NCBI GenBank assembly: GCA_023253415.1
Contig: JALRGK010000126.1
Span: forward strand, 1 to 16,329
Origin: Rhodocyclaceae bacterium
GTDB taxonomy: Bacteria > Pseudomonadota > Gammaproteobacteria > Burkholderiales > Rhodocyclaceae
Length of the DNA stretch: 16,329 bases
Direction of reading: 5' to 3'
Shown here: piece after piece, positions 7,252 to 14,579 of the stretch
Layout of the letters: every line of letters begins with the position of its first letter
Numbering within the stretch: the stretch's first letter is position 1
Program-made: the position numbers and the translations under genes
Notes under the pieces: generated by a model
The model's database searches: none
What the model saw: the letters and a program-made list of their open reading frames with translations, nothing else
Told to the model about the DNA's origin: nothing

Positions 7252-7919
7252 TCCACACCCGGCAACATGGGCACAAACTTGACTGGTTCCATCAACTGCT
7301 CGTTCCAGCCTGCTTCTGTCCGTTCAATAACCAACATGCGCTGTACAGCCGCATCCGAAGATGCACCATACGGCAGAACCATTCTGCCACCAACTGCCAT
7401 TTGCTGTAAGAGGGCCTCGGGCACTTTCGGTGCCGCAGCCGCAAGAATAATCGAATCAAACGGTGCAGCTTCCGGTATCCCCTGATAACCATCACCATGC
7501 TTGAGTCGAACGTTAAAGCATTTAATCGTGCGCAAATTCACTTTGGCGCGATCCATCAAACCTGCCAGTCGCTCCACCGAATACACTTCTTTGGTCAGCC
7601 CGGCGAGCACCGCCGCCTGGTAACCACAGCCCGTCCCGATTTCCAGCGTTTTGCCCAGATGTCGATCACCTGTCCTCAAACACTCAATCATGCGCGCCAC
7701 AATGAACGGTTGAGAAATCGTTTGCCCCAACCCCAGCGGCAACGCGGTATCTTCGTACGCACGATGCGCAAAGGCTTCATCTACAAAAAGATGACGCTCT
7801 ACCTTATTGATAGCAGCTAACACCCCTTTATCTTTGATGCCTTGCTGCTGCAAACGCTCGACCATGCGCGCCCGTGTGCGTGACGAGGTCATCCCCTGCC
7901 CCAAGGCCGCCCGACTCAT
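7248..7919 (-). CDS. pcm: Protein-L-isoaspartate O-methyltransferase
   Basis: Pcm, 223 residues, methylates isoaspartyl residues that arise from Asn and Asp in ageing proteins, using S-adenosylmethionine and starting their conversion back to Asp. Visible motifs are the family's GQTISQP segment (65-71), which contributes the active-site Ser69, and SAM-binding motif I EIGTGCGYQ (93-101). Downstream segments such as DSIILAAAAPKVPEALL (155-171) fit the class I methyltransferase fold. It starts 3 nt after the surE stop with no obvious ribosome-binding site. An internal ATG at 7890-7892 (Met10) follows a GGGGCAGGGG stretch and could be the real start. It is the second gene of surE-pcm-nlpD-rpoS, which groups stationary-phase survival functions. 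Confidence 0.96.
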   Translation of the reverse strand: MSRAALGQGMTSSRTRARMVERLQQQGIKDKGVLAAINKVERHLFVDEAFAHRAYEDTALPLGLGQTISQPFIVARMIECLRTGDRHLGKTLEIGTGCGYQAAVLAGLTKEVYSVERLAGLMDRAKVNLRTIKCFNVRLKHGDGYQGIPEAAPFDSIILAAAAPKVPEALLQQMAVGGRMVLPYGASSDAAVQRMLVIERTEAGWNEQLMEPVKFVPMLPGVE

Positions 7920-7922
7920 GCT

Positions 7923-8663
7923 TTAGGCCAACCAATCCCGCACAGCATTCAGTTGGCTGCTATGCGTCAAATCCAGGCGTAATGGCGTGATCGACACGTA
8001 GCCCGCCGCCACCGCATGAAAATCAGTGCCCGGGCCCGCATCCTGAGCACCACCCGCAGGGCCAACCCAATACACAGTCTCACCTCGGGGATTTGTTGCC
8101 CGAATCACCGGTTCGGCTTTATGGCGCTTACCCAGACGGGTAACCTGCATGCCCGCCAACTGATCAAAGGGTAAATCGGGCACGTTCACATTCAACAGCA
8201 CTGGTTCCTGGAAGGGCTGCGCAAGAATACGTTCACTCAATAAGCGCGCGACCTGACCCGCCGTCTCGAAATGACGACTCTCTTTCCCCACTAAAGACAT
8301 CGCGATGGCGGGCACGCCCAGCAAATAGCCTTCCGTCGCCGCAGCAACTGTACCGGAATACACCGTATCATCGCCCATATTAGCGCCGTGATTGATACCT
8401 GAAACAATCAGATCGGGTAGCGGATCAATCAAGCCTGTCACTGCCAGATGGACACAATCCGTCGGTGTCCCGTTCACGAATTTGAAACCATTTGGCGCAG
8501 TCCGCAATGTCAGTGGACGATCCAGCGTCAATGAATTGCTGGCACCACTGCGATCCCGTTCCGGTGCAACCACATCGATCGTGCCGAGCGATGCCAACGA
8601 CGCATGCAGGATCTGCAGGCCTGTTGCAAAATAACCGTCATCATTCGACAAAAGAATATTCAT
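7923..8663 (-). CDS. surE: 5'/3'-nucleotidase SurE
   Basis: SurE, 246 residues, is a metal-dependent nucleotidase that dephosphorylates nucleoside 5'- and 3'-monophosphates and in relatives also short polyphosphates. The metal site is intact: Asp8 and Asp9 in SNDDG, Ser39 in RDRSGAS, and Asn91 in SGINHGAN. The segment GDDTVYSGTVAAA (98-110) is a family hallmark. The ATG at 8661-8663 follows a good GAGGA site. It is the first gene of the surE-pcm-nlpD-rpoS operon. The upstream gap of about 120 bp carries the terminator of the H-NS-like gene, so a promoter for the operon should lie between 8664 and 8735, though I see no clear -35/-10 pair there. Confidence 0.97.
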   Translation of the reverse strand: MNILLSNDDGYFATGLQILHASLASLGTIDVVAPERDRSGASNSLTLDRPLTLRTAPNGFKFVNGTPTDCVHLAVTGLIDPLPDLIVSGINHGANMGDDTVYSGTVAAATEGYLLGVPAIAMSLVGKESRHFETAGQVARLLSERILAQPFQEPVLLNVNVPDLPFDQLAGMQVTRLGKRHKAEPVIRATNPRGETVYWVGPAGGAQDAGPGTDFHAVAAGYVSITPLRLDLTHSSQLNAVRDWLA

Positions 8664-8735
8664 GGTGTCCTCGTATGGGCATAAGGATACCGCAACGGAC
8701 TCCTCTTACCGCAGTACATAAACCGAAATCACAAT

Positions 8736-8762
8736 AAAAAAGGAGACCCAAGGCCTCCTTTT
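8736..8762 (-). terminator. Intrinsic terminator of the H-NS-like gene
   Basis: On the minus strand GGAGGCC, a TTG loop and GGTCTCC form a 7-bp stem (one G-U pair), extended by AAAA on the left and followed by six T. It lies 21 bases after the stop codon and separates this gene from surE. Confidence 0.88.
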
Positions 8763-8783
8763 CTGCACAGGCTAAATCGGTGA

Positions 8784-9122
8784 TTAACGAATCAGCAGGC
8801 TTTCCAGAGTTTTCCCCTGGTTCAAAGCACTTTGCACCCACAGCGGTTTACGACCACGGCCCGTCCAGGTTTCCGACGGGTTAGATGGGTTGGCATATTT
8901 TGGTGCCACAGGTTTACGAACACCTGACGATGCTTTACGGGTTTTCTTGGTGCCGGCCAGCTCTTCCAGCGAATAGCCATGCTCACGAGCAATCGCCTTC
9001 AACTTTTCAATCGCTGCCTCGCGGGCGGCATTTGAAACTTCTTCCGTACGGCGCTTGATTTCAGCCGGAATCTTTTTTAGAAGGTCTTTTAATTGATCCA
9101 GACTCAATGTTGAGATGTCCAT
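8784..9122 (-). CDS. H-NS family nucleoid-associated protein
   Basis: A small basic protein of 112 residues with the H-NS plan. The N-terminal half (about 5-50) is a charged helical oligomerisation region rich in Leu, Lys and Glu. A Lys/Ser/Ala-rich linker (about 57-74) follows, and then the AT-hook-like DNA-binding core TWTGRGRKP (85-93) with the preceding KYANPSNPSE. Such proteins bind AT-rich DNA and silence genes, often acquired ones. Betaproteobacteria usually carry several paralogues, so no symbol is given. The ATG has GGAG 8 nt upstream. The gene is transcribed alone, with a promoter candidate in an AT-rich leader and a terminator just downstream. It lies between tRNA-Pro and surE. Confidence 0.93.
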   Translation of the reverse strand: MDISTLSLDQLKDLLKKIPAEIKRRTEEVSNAAREAAIEKLKAIAREHGYSLEELAGTKKTRKASSGVRKPVAPKYANPSNPSETWTGRGRKPLWVQSALNQGKTLESLLIR

Positions 9123-9175
9123 ATACAGCTCCGTATTATTTACAAGGTTATTTAATTGGGGGAGTTTACTTTTTC

Positions 9176-9204
9176 ATTTTAATCCCGGGTTTTAGAAAAA
9201 ACAA
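9176..9204 (-). promoter_or_regulatory. Candidate promoter of the H-NS-like gene
   Basis: TTGTTT (9199-9204) and TAAAAT (9176-9181) on the minus strand are 17 nt apart, 54 nt before the start codon. The surrounding 9123-9240 is conspicuously AT-rich, including the palindrome TTTAATTAAA at 9214-9223. That would suit autoregulation by an AT-binding protein, though this is inference. Apart from this promoter and the tRNA terminator, the roughly 200-bp gap shows nothing else. Confidence 0.45.
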
Positions 9205-9270
9205 GGCTGACAATTTAATTAAATAAACACACATTTGGGCGGATTGGTGTCTGCACGGTAGCCCGCATTC

Positions 9271-9310
9271 AGAAAAAGAAAAAGCCAACATCAAATAGAA
9301 GTTGGCTTTT
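9271..9310 (-). terminator. Intrinsic terminator of tRNA-Pro
   Basis: On the minus strand AAAAGCCAAC pairs perfectly with GTTGGCTTTT around an 11-nt loop and is followed by a T-rich tail interrupted by single C residues (TTTTTCTTTTTC as stem end plus tail). It begins 12 bases after the tRNA CCA end. Confidence 0.9.
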
Positions 9311-9321
9311 CTTTAAATCAT

Positions 9322-9399
<78 letters not shown>

Positions 9400-9409
9400 C
9401 TGTGGCGCT

Positions 9410-9438
9410 ATTTTAAGCCATTACCGTGATTCACTCAA
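9410..9438 (-). promoter_or_regulatory. Promoter of tRNA-Pro
   Basis: TTGAGT (9433-9438) and TAAAAT (9410-9415) on the minus strand are spaced exactly 17 nt. The start point would be near 9403, about 5 nt before the mature 5' end. The stretch between -10 and start (AGCGCC) is GC-rich, as is usual for stringently controlled stable-RNA promoters. Confidence 0.7.
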
Positions 9439-9459
9439 TGGAAAATGGCACTTAATCGT

Positions 9460-9897
9460 TCAATATCGCAGTAATTCTATGATTTCTTTGAGCGATCCAA
9501 CCAGGTCGCCAGGCGACCCTGAGGGCATTGACTCGGGGAACCCCGAATGTGCCGACGATGTTGTGTTCGCAGTGGCACCAGAAGGATGGCTTAACTGATT
9601 ACGTGCACCATGGATGGTGTAACCCTGCTCGTACAGCAATTCACGAATACGACGCACCAGCAGTACTTCGTGATGCTGATAATAGCGGCGGTTACCACGG
9701 CGCTTGAGCGGCTTCAGTTGAGTAAATTCCTGCTCCCAGTAACGCAGCACATGCGCTTTCACCCCACAAAGATCGCTGACCTCACCAATGGTGAAGTAAC
9801 GCTTGGCAGGAATCGGCGGCAACGACGATGTCGCCCCACCGGCTGTTGCCGCGATAGGTTGGCGCTCGCTAAAAGACTGACTGAACAGATCCGTCAT
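9460..9897 (-). CDS. MerR-type transcriptional regulator next to ihfA
   Basis: A 145-residue MerR-family protein. The winged-helix DNA-binding domain is at about 34-103, beginning YFTIGEVSDLCGVKAHVLRYWEQ and continuing through KRRGNRRYY to a recognition wing and helix. There is no Cys-rich metal-binding loop and no long dimerisation coiled coil: a Ser/Gly/Ala-rich stretch leads to a short C-terminal helix (SLKEIIELL). The inducer and targets are unknown. The same gene commonly follows ihfA in betaproteobacteria, at the end of the pheST-ihfA cluster. The frame extends four codons further to a GTG at 9909; I prefer ATG 9895-9897, but neither has a good ribosome-binding site. It lies 19 nt after the ihfA stop and is probably co-transcribed. 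Confidence 0.88.
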   Translation of the reverse strand: MTDLFSQSFSERQPIAATAGGATSSLPPIPAKRYFTIGEVSDLCGVKAHVLRYWEQEFTQLKPLKRRGNRRYYQHHEVLLVRRIRELLYEQGYTIHGARNQLSHPSGATANTTSSAHSGFPESMPSGSPGDLVGSLKEIIELLRY

Positions 9898-9916
9898 GAC
9901 CAATAACACTCAACAA

Positions 9917-10222
9917 TTAGTGACGGCCAGTTTTCTGAATATGTTCCACTTCATCCTTGAGTTTCTGGCTAGGATGAAACGTCACAACACGACGCGCTGA
10001 AATGGGGATCTCTTCCCCGGTTTTCGGGTTACGACCGGGTCGCTGCGGTTTATCGCGCAGCTGGAAATTCCCAAAGCCCGAGAGCTTCACCCACTGACCC
10101 GCACTCAAGGTATCCGAGATTTCGGCAAAAAACGCCTCAACCATATCCTTGGATTCGCGCTTATTGAGACCGAGATTCTCAAAGAGGATATCGGAAACTT
10201 CTGCCTTGGTGAGTGTGGTCAT
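9917..10222 (-). CDS. ihfA: Integration host factor alpha subunit
   Basis: IhfA, 101 residues, pairs with IhfB to bind specific DNA sites and bend them sharply. It acts in recombination, replication and sigma-54 transcription. The beta-ribbon arm carries GRNPKTGEEIPI with the intercalating Pro66, and the body has the HU/IHF core GFGNFQLRDKPQRPGR; ARRVVTFHPSQKLK (76-89) is typical of the alpha subunit. The gene lies 79 nt after pheT, in the same order as in E. coli. That gap is AT-rich and holds an inverted repeat (GTGATC/GATCAC, 10254-10276). The ribosome-binding site is weak. In E. coli this gene is autoregulated and also has its own promoter; I cannot confirm either here. Confidence 0.97.
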   Translation of the reverse strand: MTTLTKAEVSDILFENLGLNKRESKDMVEAFFAEISDTLSAGQWVKLSGFGNFQLRDKPQRPGRNPKTGEEIPISARRVVTFHPSQKLKDEVEHIQKTGRH

Positions 10223-10301
10223 GATGCCGTACTTTCAAAAAACAGGGAGACAAGTGATCGGGTAGGCGTGGATCACCTATCAAAAATAATTTTAGCCGAA
10301 T

Positions 10302-12680
10302 TTAGCTGCGCAAGGTTGCACCGGCTTGAGTTAACTGACCCAGCAAATGCGCCATGACCGCTTCAACCTTCTGATCTTCAAGGGTTGCTTGAGTATCCTG
10401 CAAGGTAAAGCGGAAGGCAAGACTTTTTGAACCTTCTGGCACACCTTTCCCCTGATACTGGTCAAACAGGGTCACGGCACGGAGTACATCCGGGGCCTTC
10501 GTCCAGAGTAGATCCATCAGATCCTGCACCGGTGTTTTGGCATCAACCAGAACAGCCAGATCGCGAACCACCGACTGGAAAGCAGATACCGGGGCATACA
10601 CCGGCAATATGGCCGGCGTCAGCGCATCAATGTCCAGCTCAAACAGTACGGGTGCCGATTCCAGCTCATATTTTTGCACCCAACGTGGATGCAACTCACC
10701 CAACCAGCCAACGACCAGACCCTCACGGGTGATCTGCGCACAACGTCCCGGATGGTACGCAGGATGCGTTGCCGCTTCAAAACGCAACGGCTGTAGCGGG
10801 CTCAATGCTGCTACATCGGCCTTCACATCGAAGAAATCGGCGGCACGGGTCGGCAACGACCACTGCTCGGGGGCAGCGCTGCCCCAGGCCAACCCGGCCA
10901 GACGTAAGGTCTGACGATAACCATCCACCTGTGCATCACCCACCGTAGCCTGGCGTTCGAACACGCGTCCCGTTTCGAACACCCGCAGACGCGGCTGACG
11001 ACGACGCTGGTTATTCATCAAGGTATTGATCAGGCCACCGATCATAGTGGAACGCATTACCGACAGATGGCTGGCAATCGGGTTGGCCAATTCTACCGGT
11101 GCCGCATTGGCGGCAAAATCCTGCTCCCAGGCTTCCGGCGTGAACGCAAGATTGATGACTTCCTGATAGCCGCGTTCGACCAGGGTGTCGCGCAGCGCGC
11201 GGAGCGGCCGTTGCATTTCGGTCTGGCCCAGCATGCTCATCGGGCCAACCGGCGGCTTCGCCGGAATATGGTCATACCCGATCACACGGGCAACCTCTTC
11301 AATCAGGTCTTCTTCAATCGTCAGGTCATGGCGCCAGCTAGGTGGCGTGATGATGACACCGTCTTCGGCGCGCTCGGGCTGAAAGCCTAGGCGCTGGAAG
11401 ATGGCTTCGATCTCTGCATCCGTCGGCGCTACACCCAGTACTTTGCGGATGCGGGCAAAGCGCGCTTTTACAGGTTTGCGTTCCGGCAGCGCCGTGATCT
11501 GATCCACGACCGGACCAGGTTCGCCACCACAAATATCCAGAATCAATTGCGTGATGCGTTCGACACCGTTGACCGTATCGGCAAAATCAACGCCTCGCTC
11601 GAAGCGATGTCCGGCATCGGTGCTGAGGGTCAGCCAGCGGCTGCGCCCCTGAATCGCCGAAGGCCGCCAGTAAGCGGCTTCGACAAAGACATCGGTGGTG
11701 TTATCCGTACAGGCCGTACGCTCACCGCCCATAATGCCGGCCAGACTGATCGCGCCATTGGCATCAGCGATCACACCATAACGCGTATCAAGCGTTACCT
11801 CATTGCCACCCAGCAACGTCAGGGATTCTTCCGGCTTCGCCCACCGCACTGTCAGGCTACCCTGCACCGACTTCAGATCGAACACATGGTTCGGGCGGTT
11901 CAGTTCCAGCATCACGTAATTGGAAATATCAACCAACGCACTGATCGAACGCAAACCCGAGCGCTCTAGGCACTGCGTCATCCAGGCCGGCGTTTTAGCT
12001 TGCGCATTAACCCCCTTGATGATGCGACCGGTGAAGCGTCCGCACAGATCAGCGGCTTCAATATTGACCGGCAGCGCTTGCTCATGCGTTGCCGCGACCG
12101 GCTTGATCTCCGGGCCCTTGAACGGTGTATCGGTCAGCGCGGAGACTTCACGCGCCAAACCCAGCAAACCCAAGCAGTCCGGGCGATTCGGGGTCAGCTT
12201 CAGTTCGAGGCAGATGTCATCCAGCCCCAATAGCTCTCGCAAGGGTGTACCGGGTTGTGCATCGGCCGCCAGGATCATCAAGCCATCACTTTCCTTGGCC
12301 ATGCCCAACTCAACAGCAGCGCACAACATACCAGCCGATGGTACACCACGCACCTTGGCTTCCTTGATCTTGAAATCACCGGGCAGCACCGCGCCGGGCA
12401 ATGCACAAGGCACCTTGAGTCCGGCAGCCACATTGCTGGCACCACAAACGATCTGACGGGGGACACCCTCACCGGCATCGACTTCACACACGTTCAGACG
12501 ATCCGCATCCGGATGCTTGGTCACCGACAGGACATGGCCCACCACCACGTTATTGAACGGCGGCGCCACGGGGCCACGTTCTTCCACTTCCAGACCAGCC
12601 ATGGTCAGCAATTCGCCCAACGCTTCCGACGATAAGGCCGGATTAACAAACTGGCGCAACCAGGATTCGGAGAATTTCAT
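10302..12680 (-). CDS. pheT: Phenylalanine--tRNA ligase beta subunit
   Basis: PheT, 792 residues, close to the 795 of E. coli. It forms the alpha2-beta2 PheRS with PheS and holds the tRNA-binding and editing parts. Visible modules are the N-terminal B1 part, the EMAP-like tRNA-binding domain from about residue 45 (VVGHVLSVTKHPDADRL), the B3/B4 editing region in the middle, the B5 domain ending SWRHDLTIEEDLIEEVARV, a catalytic-like core, and the C-terminal FDX-ACB anticodon-binding domain (SAFQSVVRDLAVLVD onward) that binds the tRNA-Phe anticodon. It starts 55 nt after pheS, at an ATG preceded by only a weak purine-rich site, and is cotranscribed with it. No break or missing segment is seen. 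Confidence 0.98.
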   Translation of the reverse strand: MKFSESWLRQFVNPALSSEALGELLTMAGLEVEERGPVAPPFNNVVVGHVLSVTKHPDADRLNVCEVDAGEGVPRQIVCGASNVAAGLKVPCALPGAVLPGDFKIKEAKVRGVPSAGMLCAAVELGMAKESDGLMILAADAQPGTPLRELLGLDDICLELKLTPNRPDCLGLLGLAREVSALTDTPFKGPEIKPVAATHEQALPVNIEAADLCGRFTGRIIKGVNAQAKTPAWMTQCLERSGLRSISALVDISNYVMLELNRPNHVFDLKSVQGSLTVRWAKPEESLTLLGGNEVTLDTRYGVIADANGAISLAGIMGGERTACTDNTTDVFVEAAYWRPSAIQGRSRWLTLSTDAGHRFERGVDFADTVNGVERITQLILDICGGEPGPVVDQITALPERKPVKARFARIRKVLGVAPTDAEIEAIFQRLGFQPERAEDGVIITPPSWRHDLTIEEDLIEEVARVIGYDHIPAKPPVGPMSMLGQTEMQRPLRALRDTLVERGYQEVINLAFTPEAWEQDFAANAAPVELANPIASHLSVMRSTMIGGLINTLMNNQRRRQPRLRVFETGRVFERQATVGDAQVDGYRQTLRLAGLAWGSAAPEQWSLPTRAADFFDVKADVAALSPLQPLRFEAATHPAYHPGRCAQITREGLVVGWLGELHPRWVQKYELESAPVLFELDIDALTPAILPVYAPVSAFQSVVRDLAVLVDAKTPVQDLMDLLWTKAPDVLRAVTLFDQYQGKGVPEGSKSLAFRFTLQDTQATLEDQKVEAVMAHLLGQLTQAGATLRS

Positions 12681-12735
12681 GATCGACGTCTTTCGTGATG
12701 CTCGATAGTCTTATTGGGTATGGTGTACCGTGTAA

Positions 12736-13791
12736 TCAGGCGGCAAACTGGCTGAGGAAACGGACATCGCCTTCAAAAAACAGGCGCAGGTCATTAATGC
12801 CATAGCGCAGCATCGTCAGTCGATCCGGACCCATGCCGAACGCGAATCCAACATAGCGCTCCGGGTCAATACCTGCTTCGGCCAATACGTTCGGATGTAC
12901 CATGCCACAGCCGGCCACTTCCAGCCAACGGCCCTTGAGCGGACCTTCACCAAAAGCCACATCAATTTCTGCCGACGGTTCGGTAAACGGGAAGAAAGAC
13001 GGACGGAATCGCACTTCCAGGGCATCGGTTTCAAAGAACTGATGCAGAAAATCGATCATCACGCCTTTCAGGCCAGCAAAGGTGACGTGCTCACCGACCC
13101 ACAGGCCTTCGACCTGGTGGAACATCGGTGAGTGCGTAGCATCGGAGTCAACGCGATAAACACGACCCGGCGCGATAATACGGATTTCCGGCATGCCTTC
13201 CTTACCACCGTACGTTGCGACATGCTGCTGCATGTAACGCGCCTGAATCGGGCTGGTATGGGTACGCAGCAAGACATCCTGCTGTACGTTGCCCTGCGTA
13301 TCCTTCAGATAGAAGGTGTCATGCATCGAACGGGCTGGGTGATCGTCCGGCGTATTGAGCGCCGTGAAGTTGAAATAATCCGTTTCAATTTCGGGGCCTT
13401 CGGCCACCGAAAACCCCATCGAGGCAAACAGCTCCTCAATACGCTGCAAACTGCGCGTCACCGGATGCAAGCCGCCGCGATCTATACCACGGCCGGGTAA
13501 GGTCACATCCAGCGCTTCTTCGGCGAGGCGTGCCGCCAGTTGCTCTTCTTTCAACGCTTCGCGACGGGCATTGATAGCTATCTCAACCTGAGCCTTGATC
13601 TTGTTGATACGACCGCCTGCTTCTTTACGTTCTTCAACAGGCAAGTTGACCAAGCCCTTGAGCGCTTCCGTCACTACACCGCTCTTACCCAGATAACGGG
13701 CTTTGGTCACTTCCAGCGCATCGCCGTCCTTAACGGCGGCCAGCGCTTCCGACAACTCGGACAGGAGGGCTTCGGAATTCAGCGATGACAT
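12736..13791 (-). CDS. pheS: Phenylalanine--tRNA ligase alpha subunit
   Basis: PheS, 351 residues, is the catalytic subunit of PheRS, a class II synthetase that charges tRNA-Phe. An N-terminal coiled-coil arm (about 1-90) precedes the catalytic domain. Motif 1 lies around HPARSMHDTFY (151-161), motif 2 around GRVYRVDSDATHSPMFHQVEG (209-229), and motif 3 is GFAFGMGPDRL (315-325). Ala317 corresponds to Ala294 of E. coli PheS, which sets substrate size selectivity. The frame is open to an ATG at 13866, but that would place codons through the leader hairpin. ATG 13789-13791 has TGAGGT at 13797-13802 and begins a normal family N-terminus. A terminator and a second hairpin lie between rplT and this gene. 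Confidence 0.97.
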   Translation of the reverse strand: MSSLNSEALLSELSEALAAVKDGDALEVTKARYLGKSGVVTEALKGLVNLPVEERKEAGGRINKIKAQVEIAINARREALKEEQLAARLAEEALDVTLPGRGIDRGGLHPVTRSLQRIEELFASMGFSVAEGPEIETDYFNFTALNTPDDHPARSMHDTFYLKDTQGNVQQDVLLRTHTSPIQARYMQQHVATYGGKEGMPEIRIIAPGRVYRVDSDATHSPMFHQVEGLWVGEHVTFAGLKGVMIDFLHQFFETDALEVRFRPSFFPFTEPSAEIDVAFGEGPLKGRWLEVAGCGMVHPNVLAEAGIDPERYVGFAFGMGPDRLTMLRYGINDLRLFFEGDVRFLSQFAA

Positions 13792-13796
13792 AGTCA

Positions 13797-13802
13797 ACCT
13801 CA
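13797..13802 (-). promoter_or_regulatory. pheS: Ribosome-binding site fixing the pheS start
   Basis: TGAGGT on the minus strand ends 5 nt before ATG 13791. It argues against the in-frame ATG 75 bases upstream. Confidence 0.7.
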
Positions 13803-13820
13803 AATAAATGCTTTCAGAAC

Positions 13821-13863
13821 ATCGGCAAAGAACAGTACGTTCACTGCACAGCGCTTTGCCGAT
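13821..13863 (-). other. Perfect inverted repeat in the pheS leader
   Basis: ATCGGCAAAG (13821-13830) and CTTTGCCGAT (13854-13863) form a perfect 10-bp stem. The 23-nt loop holds a further 4-bp stem (CAGT/ACTG). It follows the terminator at 13870-13899 on the minus strand and precedes the pheS ribosome-binding site by about 20 nt. There is no T-tract, so it is not itself a terminator. It could be a regulatory RNA element or a protein-binding palindrome. Confidence 0.5.
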
Positions 13864-13869
13864 CATCCG

Positions 13870-13899
13870 AAAAAAAAGGAGGCGGAACGCCTCCTTTTT
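13870..13899 (-). terminator. Strong intrinsic terminator/attenuator between rplT and pheS
   Basis: On the minus strand GGAGGCG, a TTC loop and CGCCTCC form a 7-bp GC-rich stem extended by five A-T pairs, and eight T follow. It starts 15 nt after the rplT stop. Either it ends the thrS-infC-rpmI-rplT transcript or it attenuates read-through into pheST. Confidence 0.9.
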
Positions 13900-13914
13900 C
13901 GGACTAGTCTGCGA

Positions 13915-14274
13915 TTACAGACCGAGGCTTGTCTTGGCTTGGTTCGCCAGTTGAGCAAACGCCGGCTTGTCAAACACAGCCAGATCAGCCAGAACCTTAC
14001 GATCCACTTCGATCGAGGCCTTCTTCAGACCGTTCATGAAACGGCTGTAAGTCAGACCCAGTTCACGCGATGCGGCGTTGATACGAGCAATCCACAGGGT
14101 ACGGAACTGACGCTTGCGCTGACGACGGTCACGGTACTGGTATTGACCGGCCTTCATCACCGCCTGCTTGGCGATACGGTATACGTTCTTACGGCGACCA
14201 CGGTAACCCTTGGCCAGTTTCAGAACTTTCTGGTGGCGAGCGCGCGCCGTTACACCACGTTTAACGCGAGGCAT
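13915..14274 (-). CDS. rplT: 50S ribosomal protein L20
   Basis: L20, 119 residues, is a highly basic protein that binds 23S rRNA early and is needed for assembly of the large subunit. The N-terminal half is the long Arg/Lys-rich extension (PRVKRGVTARARHQKVLKL, then KGYRGRRKN) and the C-terminal half is the globular domain with LWIARINAASRELGLTYSRF. It starts 12 nt after rpmI with AAGGAG overlapping the rpmI stop (TAAGGAG), so the two are tightly coupled. In E. coli L20 represses its own operon by binding the leader upstream of rpmI; the leader here (14485-14617) has hairpins that could serve that role. Confidence 0.98.
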   Translation of the reverse strand: MPRVKRGVTARARHQKVLKLAKGYRGRRKNVYRIAKQAVMKAGQYQYRDRRQRKRQFRTLWIARINAASRELGLTYSRFMNGLKKASIEVDRKVLADLAVFDKPAFAQLANQAKTSLGL

Positions 14275-14286
14275 AGTTTATTCTCC

Positions 14287-14484
14287 TTAAGCGTAGGGCA
14301 GCATGGCTCGGACAGCTGCTACATCCGAGGCGTTCAGGGTTTCCGGACCACGCAGCTGACGCTTGGACTTGGTCGTCTTCTTGGTCAGAATGTGGCGTTT
14401 GAATGCGTGGCCGCGCTTGATGCTGCCGCTGCCACGAACGCGGAAACGCTTGGCTGCGCCGCTCTTCGTCTTCATCTTGGGCAT
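14287..14484 (-). CDS. rpmI: 50S ribosomal protein L35
   Basis: L35, 65 residues, is a small basic protein of the large ribosomal subunit. The typical start PKMKTKSGAAKRF and the basic middle GHAFKRHILTKKTTKSKRQLRG are present. The ATG at 14482-14484 has a strong AAAGGAG site. It lies 133 nt after infC and 12 nt before rplT, in the conserved infC-rpmI-rplT order. The longer upstream leader is where L20 control acts in enterobacteria. Confidence 0.98.
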   Translation of the reverse strand: MPKMKTKSGAAKRFRVRGSGSIKRGHAFKRHILTKKTTKSKRQLRGPETLNASDVAAVRAMLPYA

Positions 14485-14516
14485 GTATATGCTCCTTTAT
14501 GTCATGTCATCAGGTG

Positions 14517-14531
14517 GTTTCCGACGGAAAC
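14517..14531 (-). other. Hairpin in the rpmI leader, proximal
   Basis: GTTTCC and GGAAAC form a perfect 6-bp stem with a 3-nt loop, about 33 nt before the rpmI start. It is one of two compact stems in the infC-rpmI gap. Neither is followed by a T-tract, so neither is a terminator. A part in L20 autoregulation is possible but not shown. Confidence 0.45.
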
Positions 14532-14563
14532 TCTTGTTAACCCGATGCCACTTGTAATGACCC

Positions 14564-14579
14564 GGTTGCTTACGCAACC
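14564..14579 (-). other. GNRA-capped hairpin in the rpmI leader, distal
   Basis: On the minus strand GGTTGC, loop GTAA and GCAACC form a perfect 6-bp stem with a GNRA-type tetraloop. It lies 80 nt before rpmI. GNRA loops often make tertiary contacts, so this may be part of a folded leader RNA rather than a chance repeat. Confidence 0.5.

Noticed and set aside
8664..8735. Promoter for surE, with TATCCT as a possible -10
   Set aside because: No matching -35 hexamer at 16-18 nt spacing; a promoter is expected here but cannot be placed.
10254..10276. Inverted repeat GTGATC/GATCAC between pheT and ihfA
   Set aside because: The six-T run on the minus strand begins about 12 nt after the stem, too far for a standard terminator. 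No conserved function can be assigned from one sequence.
10278..10295. Possible IHF site near ihfA (TATCAA followed by A/T-rich DNA)
   Set aside because: The first half of the consensus WATCAANNNNTTR is present but the TTR half is not at the right spacing.
13792..13866. 25-residue N-terminal extension of PheS from the ATG at 13866
   Set aside because: It reads through a perfect inverted repeat and the pheS ribosome-binding site, and it is not needed for a normal PheS N-terminus.
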